Below are positions 11,210 to 22,433 of a stretch of DNA of 64,000 nucleotides, in pieces (the stretch's first letter is position 1; each line of letters begins with the position of its first letter). Made by a program: the position numbers and the translations under genes. Below the pieces are notes generated by a model. It saw nothing but the letters and a program-made list of their open reading frames with translations. It was not told the DNA's origin and searched no databases. The stretch comes from Spironucleus salmonicida (lineage: Eukaryota; Fornicata; Diplomonadida; Hexamitidae), in the NCBI GenBank assembly GCA_000497125.2, contig CM035316.1:696001-760000 (forward strand), written 5' to 3'.

Positions 11210-12052
11210 TCACCAAAACTCGCTCCGGTCGGGGTCGTTTTCATGCTAAAGCTGCTTCTGGCCCCCTAAAGCCCTGAAAACGCAGTCCGCGGGAACTTCC
11301 TCGCGAGATTCCTGCGGCACGTCAGCCGCCTCGCCCCGGAATTCGAAGCCCGCAAGGCGCACAAAATCGCTCTAATTGACGATTCTCACGCCCTGCCTGC
11401 GCGCCACCTCGAACGGGTCGCAAACGACGTCGTTCCTGGCTACTTTTTGTAAGAACTTCTCGCTCCCGCCGGGAGCCAGGAGGCCCCGGAAAATGCTCTC
11501 GAAGCCCTCGCTCTGATCCTCCCGGAGGCCCAGTTTCTGGATCAGATTCTTGGCGCCCTTTTCGCTCCTAATGCGCATTATCACCTTGTTGACCGCATAC
11601 TTGAACGTATTAAGTGATATAACGCGTCGTGAAACTAAAGAAACCGGCTCGGGAGCGAAGTTGGAGGTGTCGTATATCTAAGAACTGACGAATTTCGAGG
11701 AAACCGCCGATTTGGAGGGGATAAGCTACTGGATCAGCGGGTACGCCGGGAGCGAAAAGTTCGCCGGGATTTACGAAGTTGGCTGCTTTCGCATCGCCTG
11801 GATTGACTAGAAAGTCTCTACGGCGGCAACCTCTTCCTGGGTCAGGATTTGGTCGTAGTTCGCGATGTCCTGAGCGCCAAGGCGAGTGTTGCCGAGGCCA
11901 GGGCGGAGCAGGGTGTAGCGCGATTTTTGGTCTTCTGTGCGCTGCATTTTGAGCGACTGGAATGATTTCAATGTTGCGATTGTCTGTTCGACTGGGTCTG
12001 GGTTGGACAGGTGTAGAAGCATCTCCAGAGAATGGTCTAGAGTTTCTGACAT
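11210..12052 (-). CDS. hypothetical protein, 280 aa
   Basis: A single frame with several TAG/TAA as Gln. The N-terminal part is mildly helical (DHSLEMLLHLSNPDP, TQEEVAAVETFQSIQAMRKQ). A central segment, LNTFKYAVNKVIMRIRSEKG, recalls basic helices of flagellar proteins such as CFAP221, but too weakly to assign. The C-terminus is acidic and GC-rich. No catalytic motifs seen. Confidence 0.6.
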
Positions 12053-12158
12053 TTTGCGGTGCTATAATAATATATATAATAATGAGTATCAAAAATTTAA
12101 TTTTAAATGGAAAATTGAGCCATTTCTGTCATAAATAGGCCAATTTATACGTAAAAGC

Positions 12159-13697
12159 TCACCGTTTGTCATCTCCCAATAACTCCGATTTTTCATCTTA
12201 AGTGGCAATTTGAAAGCAAGTATCCGTCTACTGTTCCTCCTAGTCATCCGCAAATTCCGCCACCTGCAGCTTTCTCACTTTGTCCTATCTGAATCCCTTC
12301 TTGTGAGACTCGTTTTCCTGCATTCCAATTTTGAACCAGATTAAAATTGTGCTTATGGCCAAAAATGGAATAAACAATAAAAAACTAATCTAATAACCAA
12401 ATATCTATCTTTCAACTAAATCAGGTATTTGAGAGTTCTCGATCACCAGCTATGATACCATTGAAAATAAGCAGTACGAAATACTTTGGCCTACCGTTCT
12501 TCCGGTGGTCGGGATTGCCCCGATTTAGCTACTAAAACGTTTCGGAACTGACATCATGGTGAGTGGGTATAAAACCAAAGAAGTTATCTGAATCGTAAGC
12601 TACAAAAGCACGAAGACAGTCATTACTGCAATGGTGTTGAAAGATACGAAAAACAAAACCACACACAAGGAAATAGACACTAACTAAAGTACCAGAAGCA
12701 ACCTTCTGTTGAGAACCTTCTTCTAAATTATTGGTATTATCATCGAAAAGATGAACGTAAATAAACCAGTTATCGCGAAAATGATACTCACCATGGTTGA
12801 TTCGATCCCCCGAAGAGATAAAAATTGAGGCAAAATATACCCAAGACCAGCATTTATAATATAGGTATTAATGTTGGTAAGCACGATATGCGTAACTGGA
12901 TTCTTCATCAGAAAAATTGGAATTATCGGATTTGAGTGTTTTTTCTCTACAAAATAAAAGACGATAGCAGCAACTACCGAAGCCCCAAACGCGACCCCAG
13001 ATTACCAGTACTATTTATACGACAGCAGTGTGAGCGAGAGACAGAATACACCAACCGCTACCATGATCAAAACGGACCCAAGAAGATCGTTTTTCCTCCC
13101 CGTTTTCTACCCCTTCGGATTAGTGTAAAAAAGCACCAAGACAAACGTCACAAAATAGCAAACAGCTGAGATCATGTAACAATTCTTGTATCCCGTGTAC
13201 TACACCAATAGGCCGCATATTATCGGTGTGATTACCCCTACGAGCTGGACTATAGTCTGACCTTGCTACAGGAACGAGTGCGCCTTTTCGTGCGCCGGTA
13301 GAATGCGCATCATACTGTTCCGGTTCGAAATCTAACCGCTGGAGAATGCTCCAACGAAAATACGTACGCAGAATAACTCTATGAAGCTCTTTGCGAAGTA
13401 GAATCCGATCTCGAATCCGGCTGTTAGAAGGGCCAGAACGGCAATAACTGGAACGTAACCAAAACGGTCTCCCAAGCGGCCTAGAGGGATAGCACAAGAG
13501 GCAGTTGCAATATAGTGGATTGTCATTAGCCACTGGGCGGTTGATGCAGGTATATTAAGTTCTTTTTGGATAGATGGCAAGGCGAGGACTATCGCTTGCG
13601 AGTCTACGAAAGATGCAAAAAGACTGACGAAGAAATACGGAAAAATTGATAGAATTGTACCGTGGCCGGGAGACAGTGATTTTGGTAGTTTGGTCAT
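12159..13697 (-). CDS. major facilitator superfamily transporter, probably DHA2-like
   Basis: 512 aa with about 14 hydrophobic segments. ASFVDSQAIVLALPSIQ in TM1 and QWLMTIHYIATASCAIPLGRLGDRFGY (motif A in loop 2-3) are typical of drug:H+ antiporters of the 14-helix group. A cytoplasmic polar tail (SHKKGFRQDKVRKLQ) ends the protein. It probably exports small molecules across the plasma membrane; the substrate is unknown. TAG/TAA codons occur within helices and must be Gln. Confidence 0.9.
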
Positions 13698-13854
13698 TTT
13701 GTAATGTATTGAAAGAAGGAATTAATATAGTATTTGCTATAGTTAGCGAATCTGAGCTGGAAAGAAATAATAATGAATAAAGTTATTATAGATTATACTA
13801 TATTAAAATTATTTTTGTTGAAAAGGTATGCTAATATGTTTAGAGTGTTAAAAA

Positions 13855-14505
13855 TCACTAAATTAAGGGAACAAAATAATCAGTAGCTTGATATTATATA
13901 GGCTAGTTAGGAACAAACATCTTCGAGGCATTCAGTCCCTAGTGTTATAAATCTGGTTAGTAGTATTATTGTTACGGTAAAACTAATGGCATTTACCTTG
14001 CATTTTACTAAAGATAAGGGATACCTGGCTAATTATAGTTATAACTCGTCTGACTGATATTTTAGCGAATTTGTGGTTAAAGCTAAATATTTTTATAAGG
14101 CTGGTACCTAAAATAGTTATTACTCTACAAATCTTATTTTTCTGGCATATTAGAATGTAGGAAAACTGGGTTTTTATATTATTTTTAATCAACTGGCTGA
14201 ATATTTATAAGAGGAATAGTGTATTCACATTTTTATTTATAAGGCTTTTGTTAGCAATTAACATATTATTACTCTTAAGGAAGAACTTATACAGGGTTAT
14301 GTACTTATTGGATAAATGGAATATTTATTTATTTGCCTTACTAAGGAACATAATTAATATTTTAATCTACGGTTTTATTTTAAGTCTATAGTTTTTATTA
14401 TTAATACTAACTATTGTTAATATTGATTTATTAGCCATTATAAACACCATTCATGACGTCAATTGCTTTAATTCGCTTGACTTCGAGCCCATTATGAATA
14501 TTCAT
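13855..14505 (-). CDS. Gln/Asn/Pro-rich low-complexity protein, 216 aa
   Basis: Frame of 217 codons in very AT-rich DNA, full of TAA/TAG codons that read as Gln: VPQQGKQINIPFIQQ, QPYKNIQLQPQIRQN, LPQQQYYQPDLQHQG. Proline is far more frequent than the base composition would give by chance, which argues that the frame is used. It resembles prion-like or RNA-granule segments. Lies 111 bp from the divergent PLAA start. No domain recognised. Confidence 0.5.
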
Positions 14506-14616
14506 TAAATTTGGAAAATATATACATTATTATATTAATATTTAGTATTATTTTGGAATCAAATCAAGTTTATTATATTTTTATTTTTATAAAATATGTA
14601 ACTACCGTTCCTCTAA

Positions 14617-16593
14617 ATGCATTTAATGCATAGCTAAAAATTAGCTTAAAAAGATATAAAAGACCTCTATTTTAGCTAGTAATTATAAAAACTTCACGTG
14701 GCTTCTCTAGATGGAATTCTTTATTAAGTAGATCCATTTCATCCCAGCGAGCCCCCCATAGAACTGGTTTAATTGGACGCAATAACGGCCCTTTCAGGTA
14801 ACGAAGATAGTATAATCCTTACATCAGCATCTGGAATTATCCTAAAAATGTACACATCTGGTGATGTAGACCAGTTGAAACTGAAGACACAGTCCAGGCC
14901 GAGGTCTATTGATCTCTATAACGATGATGTCGTTGTAGGTGACTGGGATGGTAATCTGTATTTTAATGATTATGTGCATAAATTTGCAAAATTTAATTAT
15001 GATAACAGAGAAGTGGAGAATGGTGTGAACTGTGTGAAACTTGCCCATGGGCGCCTGTTTGCTGGGCTGAGCTCTGGAGAGGTAGCTATTTTTGATGCTC
15101 AAAACGTGAGGGGTGGTCCCATTTCATGTGTCTAACCACATAAGCACCCTGTGCGTGCGCTATTAATCTATGCGGCGGACGCGTTCTTCTCGGCCGGGAA
15201 CGACGGGGTGTGCTACTTCTCGTACTTTGCCGGCGGGCAGTTCCAGTCGGTTGTGGTTAGCCCAAGGGTCTTTGAGTCGGAGTACATCTTCACGCTCGAC
15301 ATCACGGAACACGCCGGTCGCACGCTGATCGCGATCGGCGGAACCGGCTTTGTCGTCGGGGTAGTGGACGTCAGCGAGGTCCTTGTGGCCTTCCACGCAA
15401 AGCACCTGGTGGATGCTGCGCCGTGTCTGCTCCACCTTGCCCCGGTGGAGAGCGATGTGTGGAGCGTGCGCTTCTGCGGGGAGCTCCTTGCGGTAGGCCA
15501 GGAGGACGGAACGCTGTCGCTGCTGGCGTTGGGCGGCTAAGGCATAGACAGTGTACAGGACGAGCTGCTGGATAGGCTCAGCTCCAGAACCGTGGACGAG
15601 GGCAAGTTCGCCGGGGACAGCAAGAACCGGCTCAACGCGCGGGTACTGCACGACAGCTACGAGTTTGCCGATCTGGCCTCGATCCAGGAGATCTCCCCGC
15701 CCAACCCGATGTTCCTGTGCAGCCTCGGGGGCCAGATCGCGCTAGTGCTCAAGTTCGGCGGCAAGTACGTCCAGATCGGCACGGTCCCGGTCAAGACCGA
15801 GGGCGTGCTGGACGCAAAGAACCAGAAATGGGACTTCTGCTATGAGGTCAGCACCGAGGGCGGCCGCATGCTCAAGCTGTTCATGAACGCGGACGAGGAC
15901 TCATATACCGCCGGGACGCGCTTTCTGGCAGAGAATGGGGTGGACGGCGATGCGGTGGACCAAATCTAGCAGATCCGCGAGTTCATCGACCGCAACGCCC
16001 CCAAAACCTCAATTTGCGACTTCATCCTGCCGGACTGCGCCCAACTGTTCAAGTCTGGCTCGAAGGTCAGCGGGAAGGCAGGCGTGCAGAAGGCCTTTGA
16101 GCAGGGCGTCCCTGCGGTCCAGCAGGTAACGCCCCTCGTTGCCGAGAAGGCCTTCCGACATATTGCGGCCGCCTTCAGCCCGCTCGGGATGGACGGCTGC
16201 GCCCAGGCCATCACCTATAGCACCGGCCAGATCCCGGAGAGCGAGCAGCAGAAGGCCGCGTTCTTCTGCGTGCTAGTGTATCTTGTCCAGACCGGTGCAC
16301 TTGACAGGCATAGATTCGACGGATTTTTTGTCCAGACTGTGTGCGAGGCGTTTCTAGAGGCCACCGCGCAGAGCCTCGCAGTCATGAGCGCCAGACTGCT
16401 CAGCCTGCTCATGGGCCCGGAAATTAGGGCCCTCATAAATGGTAAAGCGGACCGTATCGTGGCGTAGGCCTTGCAGTATCTTGGGAAGCATGACGCAGAG
16501 TGCCTTGTATACAGCCTGATGCGGTAGCTTGGACCCCAGGACATCAGTTACGGAGTCCTGCAGACGCTGATGGCCAGCGAAAGCTTTGAGTGA
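14617..16593 (+). CDS. PLAA: PLAA/Doa1 (Ufd3) ubiquitin-binding adaptor of Cdc48/p97
   Basis: 658 aa. An N-terminal WD40 propeller (about 1-330; SDVWSVRFCGELLAVGQEDG is the last blade) leads to a PFU domain at about 400-460 (QKWDFCYEVSTEGGRMLKLF, AGTRFLAENGVDGDAVDQI) and a C-terminal helical PUL domain (SICDFILPDC, AALNYST-type helices) that binds Cdc48. Known role: ubiquitin recycling and delivery of ubiquitylated cargo. The start is uncertain: ATGs at 14617 and 14626 are both in frame. TAA at 15538 and TAG at 15967 read as Gln within conserved regions. GC content rises sharply after about 15150. Confidence 0.9.
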
Positions 16594-19355
16594 GCAAATC
16601 CGATCATTCAACCACTCACCCAGAAATTTTAGTTTAACGGAGCGACAAATCCGAGGCGCACCAGCTCTATCTCCGCCCCCTTGATGAGCTCAAGGTTGAA
16701 GCGATACGCTGGTGCCCACTTCTTGGCAATATTCGCTTTGCAGCGATAATTGTAAGGCGGGAGATAGCTTTCAAATACAAACTCACTATATGCTTTTGAG
16801 TCTGCTGCGGTAGCTAAAAATGTCGAGAAGGATGGGCGTTAATCAAAATATCGTACCAGACAGAGACGTAGCAGCACATAGTTGGGCACGTTACACTCGA
16901 AGTAATCTAAAAATAGCCGTGCTGCATTAATGGCGGGGATTGTGGTTTTTTAGTATACCAGAAGTGCTTAGATGATTAGGTTCTTAGACTCCTGCGCTAG
17001 GGGGGAGACTAGATTTGGAAGCAAAAAGTCGATTCGTGGCCCTGAGCCAAAGTACCGCAGCATGATTTACTAATAGTACTATGCGGCCTGCGTTATGTTC
17101 TCTATCACGACAGGAGCGATAAAGCCCCTGCAATCTCCTTCCAAGCTTAGAATCTTAGGTATATCGATTTTATTGTAGAGAATCTGTATCGCTTCGCGGA
17201 GGGCGGAGGTATCGTACGTATCGCGCGGCAGCAGATGTGGCTTCTTTAGGGACAGTATTTTAGTACCGATCATGCTGAGTGTCGTCTTAGTGTGCTAGGA
17301 GTTGGGATCAAAGTCGTAATAGAGGCCAAACAGACTAAGCAACGAGTTCCAATCATCGCAATGCATATACAACTACTGGAGAAGATTGAAGTACACCGTT
17401 CTGGAGAAGCCCTAAATCTCTTTATGAAACGGTGAATTAAAGTTCGACACATAAAATTATGCTTTAAATTAGTACGTTAGTGCGAAAAGAGAATCGGGGG
17501 TCGGCGAGAACAAGAACGACAACAAAAAGGAGAATGCTTGCTTGAGAGATGCGTTGAAGAAAATAGAGCCCGTGAGATAAAATGCTGGAAGAAATTGCAG
17601 CCCAAAAATAGAGGAGTCGTCGCTAATCTAAATCTGTCGCTATTGAATGTCCTGAATGAACTTCTGCTGGCGCTCGTCCTCGAAAACCTCAATCTCGTCA
17701 AAGATGTGAACCGGGAATGACAACTTTGAGCCGATGGGCACATCTAGGAATGCCAGCACCTATAAATAGTGCCCCAGCGCTGTCTCTGAGAACTGCTGGC
17801 TGGGAAGGGGTATGCGCTCGCTTACGCCGTCTGCCATTTGCTTCTCCAGCTTCATGGCCACGTCCAACCCAGGAAGCTCCATCTGAACTGTCGTATCTCC
17901 GTACAAGGTAATCACGCTGAACACGTCTAAGAATGGTAACGACCCCTTGCTAAAAAATTCCCCGGCCTCTAACGTGGCTCCTTTGTTCATGAATTGGCCC
18001 AACTACGCATTTTTAACTGGAAAATGGTAGCCAGTCTGGGGCACATACTTTCTACTGCTAAAGGGCGCGATTGGCCCTGCCTCTGATTAGAGCAGTGTTT
18101 CGATTTCGCTAAAACTCACCGCGATAGAACTCGAGAGATAGTACAGCTTGTGCAAATACTGCGGGTGGAAGGCCTAGTCTTACACTGCGAAACGGGAAAT
18201 TTGGTCAAAGGATGGAAAGTACCACCGGTCGCCGATGGAGACTAGCCCCAAGGCATAGGTAAGTGCCAAGGCCTACGACGCGCCCATCTCAATGCTGGGG
18301 TCAACCTCCTGCTTCATGGCCTTCAGCCGGATAATGAGCTCCAACTGAATAAGCCGTAGAGTGCAATCGCGCTCGGGCGTTTTGAGGTAAAGGGCAAAGC
18401 GTGGGATGTCCACAAGGCCCCAGATGAGGGTGTACATGAATCTATGCACAGGATTTTCAACCATCTGAAGATTTCTGTACGCAAACAGCCGGAATACATG
18501 TGTTTCAACGCCCGTCGGGGAAGACGGGTCCAAGTACGTATAGACTAGCTCAGATATGGTTTCGTCTCTCAGCGATGCTAGGGAAATATACCTGCCAACG
18601 AACTCAGAGAGCGCGGCATGCGGCAGAAACGCAAGAGCATTATCCAAGTTTTCTAGTCTGAGCGTTAGCAGCCGGGCCTCGTCGAATGCGCCAGGAGCAT
18701 GCCGAGAAAACAGGAAAGCGGTGAAATCTTGTCGCGCTTGCCCCATATTGGGCTGTGGGGAGGCTCCCTAGAAGCGTTGCGGGGCGTCTGGGATCAGTTG
18801 GGCCATTGCTTGGGAAATGCGCGCTTCGGAATCTGGGCTCAGCGCCGCAGCAGCCTGAATTCTCTCGAAAAACGAGAGCGTCTGGGAGGTTGAGCTAATC
18901 CGGATCATTCCGTCCGCGCCGAGAGAAAAGTTCATTTAGTGGAATGAGGAAATGCTGGTTGCAGAATATATAGTAACTACGCTCACCTCCACATCACCTT
19001 AAACAGCCCCCGTCCTTTATTTAATAACATTCCACTATGCTTCGCCTGGAAAATAACTCGCTGCCCCCGTTCCATGCCGAACATACGCTCAGCCAGCTCA
19101 TTGAGCTCTGAGGTTTTTATGAACTAGTAGTTTTAGAGCTCGTGCGCGAAATCCTTCAGCGTAACCTTTTTGGCAGTGGTGACCTCGCCCCGACACCGCT
19201 CTACATACTCTTTAAATAAAGCAGATATTAGAAACTTGCACGCCTCCAAAGTCCCTCCCATCGCTTGAATCGAGGGAAACAGTAGAGAAAGTAAAAAGCT
19301 ACTTGAGTCCTACGAAAGCGCAGCATTTAAGAATTAAAATCCGTATTCCTACGCC
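15393..19355. repeat. inverted repeat P2, left arm
   Basis: Reverse complement of 26513-30475 (coordinate sum 45868; no indel over 3.96 kb). At least two differences: 16113 T/G (synonymous) and 16451 A/G (Asp/Gly in PLAA). The left edge cuts PLAA and the right edge cuts the gene at 18983-19499; both are longer on this side. Confidence 0.95.
16608..18935 (-). CDS. large helical protein, 775 aa (copy 1 of 2)
   Basis: One frame of 776 codons with many TAG/TAA as Gln; ATG follows TTCCACTAA, a start-element variant. Almost entirely helical with no TM segment or catalytic motif. By eye, residues about 140-230 (YLDPSSPTGVETHVFRLF ... DCTLRLIQLELIIRL) and a later FLDVFSVITLYGDTT recall NELF-B/COBRA1 in spacing, but this is too weak to name. 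Convergent with PLAA (14 bp between stops). It could be any alpha-solenoid scaffold. Confidence 0.75.
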
Positions 19356-19499
19356 GCTGGATGCCTGAACTCAAGGTGTTGTGAAGGATACCAATAGGTT
19401 TGCAACAGTATTGACTGTAGTATCAAAGTCTGATACAGATGATGCCGTCTTATGACGTATTATGAGATCTTAAAAATCAGCAAGTAGTCAGACTACCAT
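18983..19499 (-). CDS. hypothetical protein, about 171 aa, with a probable 1-bp frameshift near its start
   Basis: The frame from 19494 to TGA at 18983 reads as a helical protein: LLIFKISQYVIRRHHLYQ, FLNAALSQDSSSFLLSLLF, ACKFLISALFKEYVERC, LNELAERMFGMERGQRV. The only good start (ATG at 19499, preceded by ACTCCAAA) is one base out of frame, so an indel at the G pair after the ATG is likely, real or from sequencing. The first 48 codons lie outside the P2 arm. Alternatively translation starts at the internal Met at MGGTLEACKF. Family unknown. Confidence 0.5.
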
Positions 19500-19528
19500 T
19501 TTGGAGTTGAGAGTGCTAATCAGAAAGG

Positions 19529-20824
19529 TCATTTCTCCATGTTCATCCCTACATGGATCCAGTTCTCATTTAGAAAGATTATCTATACCGATGAGAGGTC
19601 CACACCGACTACGTTATTTATAGAAAAATGGTAAATGGAGAAACTTTTGGAGAAGTAGGAAGCCAAGTCGGCTAGTTACATATCCGTAAGAAGTGTGGAC
19701 GGTGGCACGAGATTTGTCAACTCAATGACTAGGCTACCGAAGAATAATCCTTTACCCATGTCGATGCTAAACAAACGTATGGGTTCTAGGTAGATGAGAG
19801 TTTCTCGTACCCCGCCGAACTCAATATCAACGAGAAGTTTAGCTCCAGTATTTTTGAAACTAGGAAGTGTAATATTGTGAATTGTGATCCCCTTTGTCTT
19901 CTTAACCTTTTCGAATCCACCTACATCTGAGAAGTAGAACTGGAAGCCAGAATTGAAGACAACTCGTTCCACTAGATATTATATATCGTGGTCTGTGTAG
20001 AAGTTAGGCTTTGATGAAATTGGAGTATCGAGCCAACCAACGGCAGTCATATTATTTAGATTCAGTCTAACGCGCTACCCTGAATACATGGTAGTCAGAA
20101 AGTTATCTTAAAATGCTATTCCAACCATGGAACGTTGGTCAGTATATACTCGAATATCCCACCACACTGTTGCTTCTTGGGCCATATTAGATAGTAGTGT
20201 TAACAATGTCTACATAATCGTGCTAGCCAAAGATTGACCAAGTTGTCCATTAAGCTGGTCGAGCATAACATTTGTTAGCAAGCCACTAATGGAGTTAAGA
20301 ATAACCTACAATCCACATTCAAACGTAACTTAGAATTTCTTAACTGACAATATCGTGTTACTAGTAACGATAGTGAAATTTTTCTTGCATGCTGGATCAC
20401 GAAACTCAACCATCCCTTAAGTGCTTAATGAGAGTTCTTCCACGATGAGGCTAAGAGTTCCTGTATCTTGGAGATATGGGAAAGATTTTTGCTGAATTTA
20501 TAGAGAAAAATACAGATCAAGCTGCACCTTTGATATATTTAGAATTGTTAGGTTCTGATAGGCCTTAATACTTATTCCATCTAGACGTAACTGACGAAAC
20601 TTCCCATCAGTTAAGTCTATGGTGAATATTCCCAGATTTAGCTTGAAGTTTATTGGTGGCAAGGTTGACTAAATAGTGGAGATAGCTAGGCCAACATTCT
20701 TCTCACAATAATTGCTAAGACCTTGGTTAGTAATCATTATATGGATACCTGCATCAATTTCAGTTGGGTTTGGTTTGTCATACTAATAGAGATAACATTA
20801 GTACATGAAGAAAGCAGCTAACAT
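19529..20824 (-). CDS. BPI/LBP/PLUNC-family lipid-binding protein
   Basis: 431 aa beginning with a short hydrophobic leader (MLAAFFMYQCYLY). The N-terminal lobe has the family pattern IHIMITNQGLSNYC, then LPPINFKLNLGIFTIDL and a Cys-containing core (RDPACKKNF). The C-terminal lobe ends GITIHNITLPSFKNTG and IHVGMNMEK. Family members are two-lobed tubes that bind lipid or lipopolysaccharide, usually secreted or endomembrane; BPI-like proteins are known in Giardia. At least twelve TAA/TAG codons are read as Gln. A decayed relative lies next door at 21217-22098. Not part of the repeat arms. Confidence 0.75.
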
Positions 20825-21216
20825 TTTGATTTGAAGTATAATGATTATTGATAATTAATATTACATATATTTTTGATTCAATAAGCCAAACAAAAAATCG
20901 AGGAGTGATTTAATGTCCTAAATAATAAAACTATAAATTTTATTTTATTCTATATATTTATATATATATCAAGAATATATACCTAAATATTTATATTATA
21001 AAGTTTATCATAATTAAAAAAATCTATATTATTATTTATCTATCTATAGAATATAAAAATGAAGTAACATCTAGATGAAAGTAAAAGTAATATTTAACAA
21101 ATAAAAACCAGTAAATAATATAGAATGTAAAATATAGTACGGCAACAATTGTGATATTTCACGATACTAATTATAATAAAGTTAATACAGATAAAGACAC
21201 TTCCATGGAAGCAGAA

Positions 21217-22098
21217 TCAAGTTTTCAGATAATAAATATTAGTTAGAAGAATATTCTTTGAGTTTAAATAGTTGTTCCATATTTTGAAGTGTCCAAATTT
21301 ATATACATGGTTAACCTTATATGTATTTGAAATTGCCAACTTTTTATCTCCTGAGATGCCTCTAGCTATAAATTTTATATAGGTTGATAACCAAAAATAT
21401 ATATTATAAAATATCCATACAATGCACTTAGCTTTAATATTTTAATTGCCATGATATATTTTTTTAAGAATATTCTAAGGGTACATTTTAATATTGACTA
21501 GAATGCAAAAAACAGTACTGATAAAATTATAAAGTAATTGAAACTTTTATACCGAAAATTCAGAACAAGATCCACCGTATGTTTCGTCCAACATACTATG
21601 ACGGCTCTATGAAATGTACTTGATTTAACTAATAAGTTTCAATTCATATTAAATGCAAATAATTATTACATCTACATTATAATGTAAAAATTCAAATTAA
21701 ATATTCATTCAGCTAAAGAGTTGGAGTTCATAATTAACTACATTTGTTAATAGAATAAAGAAATGTTACAAGATCCTATTGATTATATGGCTGATAAAAC
21801 GTGTTTATTTAAACTCAAATTTATAAATTTGTTATATTTAGGATTATTTTTCTATACCAACTATTACTTCCTATATTTGAAAACTACCGAAAGTAATAGT
21901 AAAATATCTTAAATTCACTAGACTCAATTTCGATCTAAACTAACTTTCAAGTCCATCCGCGCAATTCATCTCTATTAGTGTCTAATTAAGAATAGGTAAC
22001 AAATACTACCTAATAAAAACATCGTTATTCGCAATTACTTGATTTGATTGTAATACCCACATGAATATTAACTTAATGTTTAACTCTACATTCCTCAT
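21217..22098 (-). pseudogene. possible decayed BPI-family gene with one in-frame TGA
   Basis: Two abutting open frames in register (ATG 22098 to TGA 21709; ATG 21708 to TGA 21217). The upstream half has FRSKLSLVNLRYFTITFGSFQ, similar in layout to KLNLGIFTIDL of the neighbour; the downstream half has GGSCSEFSVQKFQLLYNFIS, which recalls the Cys-centred block of BPI proteins. The single TGA suggests a pseudogene, but two separate short genes or chance frames are possible. Confidence 0.35.
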
Positions 22099-22433
22099 TT
22101 TCCTATTTTAGACAAGTCGGCTGTTATCATCTTTAATGTCTGCTATTTAAAAATAACCTTGTCTAGCAAGTTCAGTGTTGTTGAGTCTTCAGCCTAGTTA
22201 CATATAAAATTTTCACTTTTTATGTTATTTTATTAATTCTTTAAAAGAATATTTGCATACATATCATTTTGTATTTTTTAAAGAGCTAAAAATCGCTTTA
22301 GTTACTTGGTCTATAGGATAGCTATCTTGTTTAATTGCTAATTTACACTTGATATCATTATCAATTATTTAAAATTACTATTATAATTATATAATAATAT
22401 ATATTTAACTTCCATCTTTCCCTTCCACTAAAA

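Noticed and set aside
21075-21287. 70-codon plus-strand frame
   Set aside because: Lies opposite the better-supported BPI-like frames and has no start element or motif.
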